Positions 44,600 to 57,000 of a DNA stretch of 64,000 nucleotides are shown here, piece after piece. The stretch comes from Owenia fusiformis. Taxonomy: Eukaryota; Annelida; Polychaeta; Sabellida; Oweniidae. How positions within the stretch are numbered: position 1 is the stretch's first letter; every line of letters starts with the position of its first letter. The notes under the pieces were generated by a model, which saw only the letters and a program-made list of their open reading frames with translations, had not been told where the DNA came from and did no database searches. The stretch is from assembly GCA_903813345.2 (NCBI GenBank), contig CAIIXF020000002.1, forward strand, positions 23,948,455-24,012,454, read 5' to 3'. The translations under genes were made by a program, and so were the position numbers.

Positions 44600-45720
44600 T
44601 AAGAGCAGATGAAGAATAAAAAGTGACGCAACAAACACTGTTGACTATGATTATGAATGATAACACAACTGTAATCAGTCAAATGAAACTTTATACATTG
44701 TGATACAAGACTATAACTCCATCTCATCCAATCAATTTATGATAGCGAAAATCCATTGGCAAGGGATTTTACATGAAAAAGCCAAACCCTAAAATCCTTC
44801 ATGATTCATATGACTATGAGCTAAGGATGGCTACTACATCAGAGTATTGAAATGACAATTGAAACACCCTATGATACAGTAAATAATACTAGACTATTGG
44901 GATTCAAGTCAAAACCAACTTGACCAAAAATTCAAACACCAAATAAATTTATAACTTCAGCAGTTGGTATTATACAGTAATATATTAATAAAATTAAATA
45001 CATGAAGTATTATTTGAATATAACATGAACTATTATAAATAAATACAATGTTTCTTTGTTATTTACTGCTGTGCTGGTGTACAAAATCTATCAGAGCATT
45101 GAAGTAATGACCAATACTGATAAAAAATTGACATAAACTTTGTTGGCCATTAACTTTCCCTCTATTTTCATTCCTGTTATAATGATATTTGTAACAAATT
45201 TGTGACATGTATACTTGAAGTGAACAAATCTACTCTCATTGTCTTTTGCATTTAGCATAAGTACAGATGTTCTATTTATGCCGACAAAAGAACAGATCTA
45301 CTCTTATGCCGGGCATAAGAACAGATATCTACTCTTATGCCCGGCATAACAACAGATCTACTCTTATGCCGGGCATAAGAACAGATCTTCTCTTATGCCC
45401 GGCATAAGAACAGATCTGCTCTTATGCCCGGCATAAGAACAGATCTACTCTTATGCCCGGCATAAGAACAGATCTACTCTTATGCCCGGCATAACAACAG
45501 ATCTACTCTTATGCCGGGCATAAGAACAGATCTTCTCTTATGCCCGGCATAAGAACAGATCTGCTCTTATGCCGGGCATAAGAACAGATCTACTCTTATG
45601 CCCGGCATAAGAACAGATCTACTCTTATGCCCGGCATAAGAATTGAACCTAATTTGCCCAAACCTCATGTTTGCTGAAGTCCGAGTATTTGTAGGATTCC
45701 GAGTTCAAATGTCGGGGTGT
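44600..45720 (-). repeat. Repeat unit with hairpin minisatellite, copy B
   Basis: Inverted partner of 28800-29900. Its leader, on the plus strand AGGATTCCGAGTTCAAATGT at about 45695-45715, has a tRNA box-B look, so the unit may be tRNA/SINE-derived at one end. Confidence 0.8.
45250..45640. repeat. 29-bp hairpin minisatellite, array B
   Basis: About thirteen units with CTTATGCCCGGCATAAG or its mirror form CTTATGCCGGGCATAAG, joined by AACAGATCTACT. The two central forms alternate more than in array A. Confidence 0.95.
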
Positions 45721-45959
45721 TTATTTTGTAAAATTTGTTAAAAAACATTAACAAATTATACTTTGAAATGCTCAAAATGCACCATCTAGCATATACAATG
45801 TAGATTTTAAAAATTTCTGGGGTGAACCCTGTACCCCAAAGAAATCACACCCCCTTTTTTTATTATATCTTGGTTACAGCCATATTTGGCGAGCAATACC
45901 TCATTGGTATATTCCGTATTTTACGTATTTTACACTCGAAGACAGAGCTTGACAATTGC

Positions 45960-48030
45960 TGGCTACGCCTCTGTACCTATTATCCCTGTTTTCCTTACAT
46001 AATATATCATTACCATTGCACATTCCATAACTGTCGATATATGGCAATTCTTGGCCTTGTTGTTTATTTAAGGAATAAATAATGATAGGCCATTCGGTGA
46101 GTGCATTTGTACTAACATTCTGTCCAACGAGTGCTGAATTTCACCATATTGAATGGCCTATCATTATTTATTCCGATTCAAACATAAAAATTAGTAAAAG
46201 CCGTGTCTGTGGAACGGGCATGAAGGAAGAATACGCATGCTATCAAGATTCTGAAGTCGGCCGGAAAAATTTTAGAATTTGTTTGGGCTGTTCTATTTTA
46301 CTCCCCGTTTTAGATTTTATACGGTGTATGAAACATGGGGTGTTGATAAAATAGTTGCAGTAGTTACGGAGGGAGTAAAAAAGAACAACTATCCCTGGAC
46401 AGAGCCCCAGATGTGCAGCTGAGATGACGTCACTCAAAACAATGCAAATTGCAGATTGAATAGAGCATGGTCGTGCATCTATGGAGAATTAGAGAACGTT
46501 CTATATTGGCTATGCTGCATTCTGATTGGTTGAGAAATTCAAATAGAGCACGGTCATGTTTGAATTAAAAATATGTGTTGCTTTGGTGCTCATTTGTGCA
46601 ATTTCTATGAAAAATACATAAATAAAAAATGTCTAATAAACCCATTGCCTTTCATTGTAAATCAGCTATAATACTATAATATAATAATAGGTTAAGCCAC
46701 AGTTTTAAAGAGAACTTGCACGTGAACACAGTACATGTATGTTTAATATTATGACCCCAGTGAATACTGTTAATGTTACATGTTGTGCTATACTACATAC
46801 TGTAGCATTTACTAAAATATCATGTTTAGTACATGTCAACTGTGCTGCATACTACATAGCCCCTTTCATACCATTTTTCATCTCTGTTGCAGTCCATTGA
46901 TGCTTTTCTGCCTTGAGAGGGGACAATATCCCTGATCAAATCACCATTACATTAAACAGTGCTGCATGCAAAGCGAAAGTGTGCTCAGATGTGAGCTTTT
47001 TTCATTAGCAAGCCAGTTACAACCTTAACAAATCCCAATGGATTTTTGCCTTCACTGTCACCACTAGGGTGACATCTATCGGTAATGCAATATCATTCCC
47101 ATATACACTACACTCCAAAAGTTTAACAATGAATTTTTGCCTTGTTATAAAAACAGTATACTGCACCTTCCCAGTCACCCTCACAGTCACCACTAGGGTG
47201 ACATCTATTAGTAATGCACTGCATTCCAATATACACTCCCCTCCAAAGGTTTAGCGACTGGAAGTTTTCATTGAATAACATACCAAAACCTGTGAAGGTT
47301 TGAATATTAATTACTTTCTTAATAACAAAAGTTCAGAAATTTGAGACAATTTTGATAAATTCTTTTCAATCGCCAAACATAAACAAGCTTTGATAAGCAA
47401 TCCTAAAGGGGACTTCAGTTGCTAAACTTATGGAGGGGGGTGTACAGATTCAATTCGTTCATTATTTTCATGATAATTTAGCCACTCCTTGCAATCAATT
47501 TATTGACATTTGGTTGCATGAAGTGTTCAATCAAATTATCAACCAATGAGTTCAATTCTGATGTAACATCCTCTCGGCTGAAATAAGAAAGAAATCGTTA
47601 AACATATTTTTCCAAAATCATTTCAATTCAACTCAATTTCAATTCAATTTATTCAATCATTTAAATGTTATTTCTCATGATAATACCCTTAGTTACTACT
47701 TAGTCAAGTGAAATTATTGGTCATCTCTTAGTCTTCTCTTAGTCAACTTTTAGTCAAGTGAATTGGATATTTTACGTTTCACTTTTGAACATTATGGTCT
47801 GATTTATAAATCATTTATTTCCCAACGCTCAATACGTACATCAGGAGCAAACATATGAAAATACAATTAGTCAATTGAATTGATATTTACCTAGCACCAG
47901 TTTTCCCACATATCTCTGTGTAATACTTTATCTTTGGTTCAGTGCCACTTGTTCGCATTGTTGCTATGCAACCATTGTCAAAAGTAAATGTTATCATTTG
48001 GCTAGACTTGCTTGTGGGAAGAACCTGGAA
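45960..48030. repeat. Paralogous segment B (contains the true PGM2 3' end)
   Basis: Counterpart of 18760-20960, same orientation. Includes a hairpin at 46070-46173 (GAATAAATAATGATAGGCC arms), a CRE (46425-46432) with an octamer ATGCAAAT 10 bases on, and a direct repeat at 47045-47255 (CACCACTAGGGTGACATCTA twice). No GPCR sequence is seen next to this copy. Confidence 0.8.
47478..47577 (-). CDS. PGM2: PGM2 last coding exon
   Basis: A 100-bp exon entered in phase 2 after CTTATTTCAG, ending in TAA at 47478-47480. It encodes the C-terminal helix ([17 protein letters not shown]). Its duplicate is at 20531-20630. Confidence 0.95.
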
Positions 48031-51000
48031 ATTAATAAAATCAAAATCAAGCGTACGATATAATAAAAACAAAATAAACAGGGGATACACATGCAAAGTG
48101 TCACAACCATTTGTTACAGAAACCAACCACCGAAAACCAACCGCCAAAAACCATCCATAAAAAAGTCGGAGACTATAACACTATGTCACCATAATGATAC
48201 ACAAAGAATGTAAAGGATGTAGTCCACATTTTGCACAAACCTAAGTAGAAAAGATTAAGTCGAAATTTCTAACCCAGTTGAGAATAATTCATTTGAAGAA
48301 ATCTCATACTACTTACTGCTTGATTTCCTGGTCTCTCATTGTCGAAGCCTGTGGTTAAGTCCCTTACATATTTAATACTGAATGGGCCACATGATTTGGG
48401 GTACTGAAATAACAAACATAGTGTAAATGACTTGAAATGATTTTATATTTATTTTGTTTTGTTATTGGCTGACAATTTTTACATTGACAAAAGCATCTGT
48501 GGTATGAATTCACCTCCTGAGTGGATCAATTAATATCGAAACAAATCACATTATCATCAAAAGCTAATTAGTTTTCTTAAATGTTCACCCATTTTTGAAA
48601 ATATTACTTTGTATTTGTTAGCATGACAAAACAATTGGAATCCAGATTAACTTGGTTTAGTTGAAAATGAAGGACTATGGATATAAAATTGAAAAATGTT
48701 GTCCACCATCTTGGATGATGCTAACTCCAGTTAGTTTCATCCTGCTGTGTACCAATGCAGCTGTCAACTGAATATAACTAGAATGTTAGTCTTGCCTCTG
48801 TATGCCCCCATGTACTTCACCTTCCCAATATCCAAAATCTTGTTGGATTGGGAATGTGAAGCACATGAGGGGGGAGGTACATAGTCTCGAAGCAAAACTA
48901 CTTGAATGTTTGATGACAGTTTAATTAACAAGCCTTTCATTGAATCAACTTTGGAAAAAGAAGTGGAACAGCTTTATTTGCAGCTATATTTCGCTATATT
49001 AACTTACTGTGTTAGTGCCTTCAAAGTTCCGCAGTCTGTTGAACATGCCATCTATAGTTGGTTGGTGGTGACAGATGAAATAAGAATTGTTGGAAATGTG
49101 AAGACCATACCTGGAATGAGCAATAATATGATAAAGATGATGTTTTAAAATCGAGCGTTTCATCATTTTAAGCGACTTGAGCCAAAACTGGGGCCAGTGT
49201 GATTTTCATAAAAAAGAACCGAACTAGACCTAGGAATTCCTGGCTTGCAGATCAAAATTTTGGTGATCGGTGATTGGTGAACGTCATACAGGGATAAATA
49301 TCACACTTTATAAAAAAAATTCAAAAATTCAAAATGGCCTGACAATATAATTTACCCAGCATGCCCAAAACCTGATCAAATCTTGGCACAAGTATGCTCT
49401 TGCCTCATGTGAATATTTCAAGTTGAACAGATAAGAGGTTTAACTGAAATTGACGACATGTCCAGGCCCGTAGTCAGGGGGGGGGTCGATGGGTTCGAGC
49501 GAACCCCCCTGGCCAAAAATTCTTTCAAAATCATGCAGTTATTCATCATTCTGAACACATTTAAAGTGATTTTGACCATTTTTGGACCAAATTGTCAAAA
49601 GTGAACCCCCCCTGGAAATTTTCAAAAAATGAACCCCCTTGGCAAATCCTGGCTACGGGCCTGCCATGATTTATGCCAGCCCTTCTAGATGCCCTAATGC
49701 TTTTCAGCATAAGACAATGACAATATATAACACTTTGAAAAAATTTGAAAAATGTGGCTTAAAACTTACGTTTGATAAATAGAATCAAGTTGCTGTTTCA
49801 GAGTGCTGTTTTTCTCTACAAGCCAAACTGCAAGCTCTGCTATGACGGACAATGCACTAACTCCATCTTTATCAAGAACCTCTGTACCACACATAAAGCC
49901 TAGAAGATATGCAGTCTGTTAAAAGCAAAACTGCAAAATGCATTATGTCTATTTCTCATATTTTGTGGTCATAAGATAGCTTCCCAAACACATAACTCTT
50001 TAAGACTAATTAGCATTTTTAAATTCTGACTCCCCTGAAATATGTGATTTGTCCTCTGATCTAAGCTGATCAAAGTTGATTATGAGATGCAAATATTACC
50101 ATTCATGTCCATGTATATACCACAGTACGGTAAATAAAGGTTATGTACTGGGAGGTTTTGGATATGGGGTTTATCCAGAGGAAGATATGCATATCTACCT
50201 GAGGGACCGTAGGTAGATGTGCATATCTCACGAGGGATGAACCCAATATCCAAACCGACCATACATAACTGCTTTAGACTATACCAAGTAGAGTTTTCTA
50301 ATTTTCTTTCGATTTATTTTTTTTTTTTTTCTATTTTTTTCACATTTTTCTAATTTTTTTCTATTTTTTCTATTTTTTTCTATTTTTTCAAATTTTTATT
50401 TTTTTAATTTTTTTCACATTTTTCTTTTTTTCAATTAAAAAAAAATAAATTTCGAAGCGGGAAGATATGCCCTGGAGCGGGAGATATGGCGGGAGATATG
50501 GAGGTTCAGGATATGGAAACCTCAAAATCAGGATACGGGATATATCTTACCAACTTAGCTCCCTAAAACTCTACTTGGCATAGGATAAAGCTGTATATCC
50601 CAACACCTCTTTAATCCGATCATCCCTCAATGTGAACACTTTCTTTGGTCTCATTTTTTAATTTGTCAAAGAGAAATGCCCTTCTCGATTGACCTTTTTC
50701 CATATAAATGAAAAATAGATGGCATCATGGGTATTGGTAGGGCTAGGGAAGGGCTAGAATACATGTAAATATATCGCTAGAGTCACTTAATTTCTTGATT
50801 TAAGAAATAATTTAGCCCGACCTTTTTTTATACAAGAAAATCATTAGAATAAAGGTAAATAACAGTGCAAATCAAAGTTGTTTTGATAGAAAATTACACA
50901 TAGAATTCAAATATGGCATCAAATAGAAGAAAATGTTAGTCTTTTATGGTTTAAAGTGCAGATCTCCTAAAATCTCATTAAAAACAAGATTTCAAAGCTA

Positions 51001-54000
51001 CATGTATATGGAAAAAGGACCATCATCAATTAATTTCTACTAGGCCTACACACCATATCAAAATTACTAAGTTCAAACTATGTACTCACCAATAGCCTCC
51101 TCAAATGCAAACAGAACTTTTTTCCCTTCTTTCATCAGATCAACTGCCTTATTTCCCATCCATTTGAATCCTGTGAGAGTCTCCTCAAAATTAAATCTCT
51201 CGCTTGTTGCAATGGTTTTAAGTATTTTTGATGAAACTGTACTTGCTAGCATATACACTTCACTTCCTGTGAGAAAATAGTTGAAGTATCATTATCATTT
51301 AATTGAAATTTCATGTCTGTTAGCATAGGCTAAATGAAGTGATTCAAATTGATGACTACATCATAATAAAAACATTGGGTAGAATCAACTCAGATCAATT
51401 TTGTCTGGTAAAGGATGTGCTAATCAAAAGATTCTTACAACTTACATAGTTACTTTGTATGTACATAAATCATTTAATATTACAGATACTTTATATTATG
51501 TTGCAGGCCCGTAGCCAGAATTTGCCAAGGGGGGTTCACTTTTTGAAAAGTTCCAGGGGGGTTCACTTTTGAAAAAATTTGGTCCAAAAATGGCCAAAAT
51601 CACTTAAAAAGTGTTCAGAATGATGAAAAACTGCCTGATTTCAAAAGAATTTTTGGCCAGGGGGGGGTTTGCTCGAACCATCGAACCCCCCCTGGCTACG
51701 AGCCTGTGTTGGTATGATTCTTGCTATGTGTTTTGCAAAATTCAAATTTGTTTCAACAACAAGCCTTCCCAAGACATGCAAAGTGCCACCACCTACCATT
51801 TGTTACAGACAGCGAACTCAGGACGTGAACTGTGAACACCAACTGCCAAACATCCTCCATAAAAAGTTAGGGACTACAATAAAATACTATTCCTTCTTTT
51901 CTTTTTAAATTGTATTTATTTTTATTTTCTCACCTGGGATTTCAGGATGTTTCAATTGAAATGAATGCCAACTCCACCAGCCTAGTAGAGCCCCTACTTC
52001 ATTCCCAGTAAACACATGCCAGTCTCCACTAAAAATCAAATCAATTTGGACAATATTCAGTGATCTCTCCAGCATTAAAGCAAGTGGGCGCAGCACCTAA
52101 CTGAGATTTTGAAAATAGGCTTGCACCCACCTGAAAATCCATTTGCACCCACTTGAAAATGAGAAAATTCATGAAAAATATACATATTTTGACCAAATTG
52201 GTCTGAACTGTGAAAATGAGAATTTTGCACCCACTTGAGAAAAATCCTGTGGAGATCACTGATATTGTATTTAATTTGTATGATGCTCTTAGCACATAAT
52301 CTGCAACCTAGCATAACATTTAATGTACAAAACCCTGTTATATTGTCTTTGTAATGCTGCTTAACATGAGATAAAAGTTTATAAAAAAGGTGGACCCAAA
52401 TTATTTCATATAACTTTAAAATATATATGATATCATATTGGTAGAAACCCCATGAAATTGATGGATGAGGATTATCAATTTCACTGAATAAAAAGATAAC
52501 TATTCATCTGTTGGGAAATACAGAATGAGCATTTTATCTAAATACTGTGTTCTGATTGGCTGGAATGGGATATATCATGCCTAGTTATACGTCAATTACT
52601 CTTTTTGATCATTTCACACTAGAAATGTCCAAGCAGTTGTGCCTTACATTAAAGCTATGAAACATTTGTAAGCATTTCACATATGTACCTTGGTAGTTTT
52701 TCAGCAACTGCCAACCTGTCAGCATCTGGATCATTTGCCAGAATCACTGTACTGTCATTCTCATTGGCTGTCTTTATGCTAAGATCCTACAACCAAGAAA
52801 ATATGTCCTGTTTTATTGCTCTTATCTACCCTTAGTGACAGAGCCTAAACTAGATGAATGTTTACAAATTCAACTCATTAGTAAAGATACATCCAAGTAC
52901 TGTAGTCTCAAGAAAACTATCCGAGATGGAAACTCTGATAGAGAGTCTTAACAGACATCCCCAGGTTACTTCTTTTTAACATATCGTGGCTGATATGTAA
53001 TGTGACAAAATAACGAAAAATTGCAGGAATCTCAATGTTTCTTTGATTTAAAAAGTACATGTATTAAAGTTATTTTGAAGGACTTACCAATGCACTCTTT
53101 CCCTCTTCAGGATTAGGAAATTTTACTGTTGGAAACTCGGGATCTGGCACCACCTACAACATAAGGCATTGTCTCTAAATAATACATATGATACATGTTA
53201 ATATAGCTTCCAGGTGGTGAAATACATGTAATAATATTATTTTCAAATGATAATCAAAACACAAAGTAGAGCATCCAATAATTGATTCACACTAAACACA
53301 TTAAATGCAGCTCACAATTATGGTACAGCTTTCAATTGGTATATACAATACATGCATATCTTTCAACAGAACACACAATTCTAAGTCAAAATATCAGAAA
53401 TCAAGACATGTAAAATAACATAATAGTGGAAAGAACTGTAGATATTTTCATGCAAAGTGGTAATCAACTCGTTACTGGCAGCTAGCCATATTTTGCCTAT
53501 TGTGACTCAAAGTGGTCTGAAGACTTTCAGTGGACACACATGTGTAAACTAAACAAGACTCCACAAGTAATTATCCTACCAGATAGTAAAAAAAGAGAGA
53601 AACACTTTTGGGACATAAGAAAATTTTGGGGTGTACATTTTGATAGGTAGGTTAAATATGAAAACTAAACATAAAATGATCCTAATAGTAAGTAACACTT
53701 TTGGGTCTTATGAAAATTTTGAGATATTCATTTAGAGAGGTAGGTTTAACATGAGAGTCAATGGGAGAAACAAATATTGGGCCCATTAAAAAGTGATCAT
53801 GTTACAGAGATGTATACCCTTCTTACTGGGGGGGGGGGGGGTGTTTTGGAGGGTTTTACTGTACATCGGTACATACATACTTTGCAAATAATACCTGTAG
53901 TTCAACTGGTATGAGTGGTTGAAATCCAAATGATTTAAAAGATTCTTGTGCAAAGCTGTATCCCACGCCATGCATGGCAGTGTATGTAAACTTTAGTGAT

Positions 54001-57000
54001 GTCTTCATGTTCAGATCTCTACAATATAAAAACAAGACACAGAGGTGAACAATATCGTACCTAAAACACAGCATTGTGGTCTTGTTGACCAAGAAAGCAA
54101 GATGGCCGCAGAAAAGTTAATCAGCTCTAGAACTTATCACTGTGTAACATATGTAAAAATTTGAACGGTTTGGCTGGAAACCTGTAGACAAGTCTTGAAA
54201 GTGAAGATTTTAGGACGGAAAATCCAAAATGGCCACCTTAAGATTTACCCAGAATGCCCAAAAACTAATCAGTTCTTGACGTTGATATGTAGAAACATCC
54301 CTGAAAATTTCAGATGAATCCCTCAAATTAGTCTGGATGTAGAGCCAATAGAGGTGGAAATGCTTATTATATGAACTTTTTTTGCATTTTCTGTTTAAAC
54401 ATGATATCCATATTCAGAAACTGTCGGATGCCCAACGGGCATCCTTGAGGAATTTTTTTGGCGGCCATTTTGAATTTTCACACGTTTTATGTATTTTAGC
54501 CAGCATATTAGAACAGAAAACTAGCATACACATAAACATATCTTGCTGTTTTTTCTATAATAGAGTTTTAATATGATGTATACCAATATGTTAGGTTCCA
54601 GAAATGTTTCTTGACAAAAATTCAAGATGGCCGCCAACCTTACAATTTATGAAATGTCTCATTCTGTGAAAATATCAAATTGATATTAGTGTTTCCTACA
54701 AAATTATCAATAAATAATACTAAATACATCTGGTTATGATCTCTTTCTCACATATAGAATATCTGAAATGAGTAAAAAGTAACCTACATCACGCCCGGTG
54801 ATCGTACAAAATGGATGGAGGGGGGATTAGGGGATTTCTGCAAGAAAACTCAACAAATTTGGAAGATTTATTTTTTCAAGAGAAAATTTACAACTGAATT
54901 GCCAAATGAATAGGCGCAGTGCATGGCAAAATATGTTAGGTCATCTAGTATTTTTTTTGAACTGATACCCTTCAAAGATATGAGATCTATTAAAAAAGGC
55001 GCATCATCACCAACGTGCAAAAGTCAATATTTTTGCTATAAATCGGGCAACAATGGTCTACACGACCTGTAATAAATAGGTATACGGGACATTATTATCA
55101 CAATACTAATGACATTGCTCATTTTTTAAAGTTAGTTACCATGCGTTATACAAAAAATAATCGAAATAAATTAATATTGGATGGAGGGGGGGAGTGGATG
55201 GAGGGGGGGATTTATATGTCTTTACGATGGAACAAATTCACAAGAACTCGTGTATTTGAAAAAAATAAACTCAGTACCCCAAACTGGAAACTGGATATTA
55301 TATCTCTGGAGAATGAAAAATGGGAAAATTTGGAGTCATAAGAATAAATTCAAGTAGCATGTCTTATCATGTCTTACATATACGTGATCCCCCCCTCCAT
55401 CCAATCCCCCCCTCCATCCAATATTGGTTTATTTCGATTATTTTTTGCATAACGTATGGAAACCAACTTTAGAAAATGAGCAATGTCATTAGTATTGTGA
55501 TAATAACGTCCCTTATACCTATTTATTACAGGTCGTGTAGACCATTGTTGCCCGATTTATAGCAAAAACATTGAGTTTTGCACGTTGGTGATGATGCGCC
55601 TTTTTTAATAGATCTCATATCTTTGAAGGGTATCAGTTCAAAAAAAATACTAGATGAGCTAACATATTTTGCCATGCACTGCGCCTATTCATTTGGCAAT
55701 TCAGTTGTAGATTTTCTCTTGAAAAAATAAATCTTCCAAATTTGTTGAGTTTTCTTGCAGAAATCGCCTAATCCCCCCCTCCATCCATTTTGTACGATCA
55801 CCGGGCGTGTACATAATAATAATGATGTTCCACAAGGGTCATTTCTTGGTGCTATATATATCTTGAATTTATGAGTTATCTTCTTTTACTAAGATTTCAT
55901 CAAGGATTTCCCTCAATAAATCCTCATCAGTTTCTTCCAATTCCTGTTCAGTTACTGTCTTTGTATGTTGGTTATTGCATTCATTCCCCTTGCAAACACA
56001 GAACAATGTACATGATAAAGATGCCTTGGAGCATGAACATCGCCCAGTTCTACATACATTGCCCTCTAATGCACATGTGCACTTAATGAGCTGGAGAATT
56101 CCTTCAGGGGCACAGGGTGTATCTTTGGGCATTGTTGTTGGGACAAGTGAGCCTGTGCTGTTAATTTCCCAACCACAATCTGTTGGAAGGATAAGTGGGG
56201 GGTCAGGCATATCAGCATTTTTCCATATAGTTACTTGGAAATGAGCTCGCTTCACATGCTGGGAAAATGCTTATGTTGTTGTTGGGAGGGATTTTAGCTT
56301 TGGTGCATTTGTAATGTGTTTTGCAGCATTTTCTTTGCCCATACAGCATATCTCACACCAGACATTTTGTCTGTGACTTTAGGTGTAATTCCATAACATC
56401 TAGAAACAAATTCTGTTGGAGTTTTCTCAACTTCAGTCATGTCTGCATTGACATCTCCCAAGTTAGTGAGTGAGTATCTATTTAACACCTTCAGGACTGT
56501 TAGCTTGCCAATTCCATGCATGCAAGATGTCATATCACTTCCAGAGAGACCATGCGCAGCTAACTAGTTTGGGATTTTTAATTTGTGTTCATTTATGGTT
56601 GCATTAATGTTAATGTTTGCTCGACCAGATGATGTTCCCTCCATTATCACTATTTGATGAAAATGGAGAAATTAATATCACAACTTCAAAATCAACACTG
56701 AAACAAAAGTTACAGATTGAGGTGACCTCAAGAGGAAACAATTGTAATGTACGTGTCGTTGATGGGTATGCCATCCTTTGGTTTATAACATGGCCGATGG
56801 CTGGCAAAATTGAAAACTTCTGTATTGCTTTCACTAAATACATCCTGAGACTCATAACCGAATCAGTTGTATACCTTATCTTTGACAGATATAAAGACAA
56901 TAGCATAAAGAACAGCACCAGGTCTTCTCAAGCCCAATCAGCCAGTAGAGTGTACAGCTCTGACACACCTCTCTCTGCACAGAATGTTGTTCTGAATGTG

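Noticed and set aside
46082-46354. 90-codon frame near 46.1 kb as a gene
   Set aside because: It overlaps a hairpin repeat and shows no domain; the paralogous segment at 18.8-20.9 kb does not preserve it.
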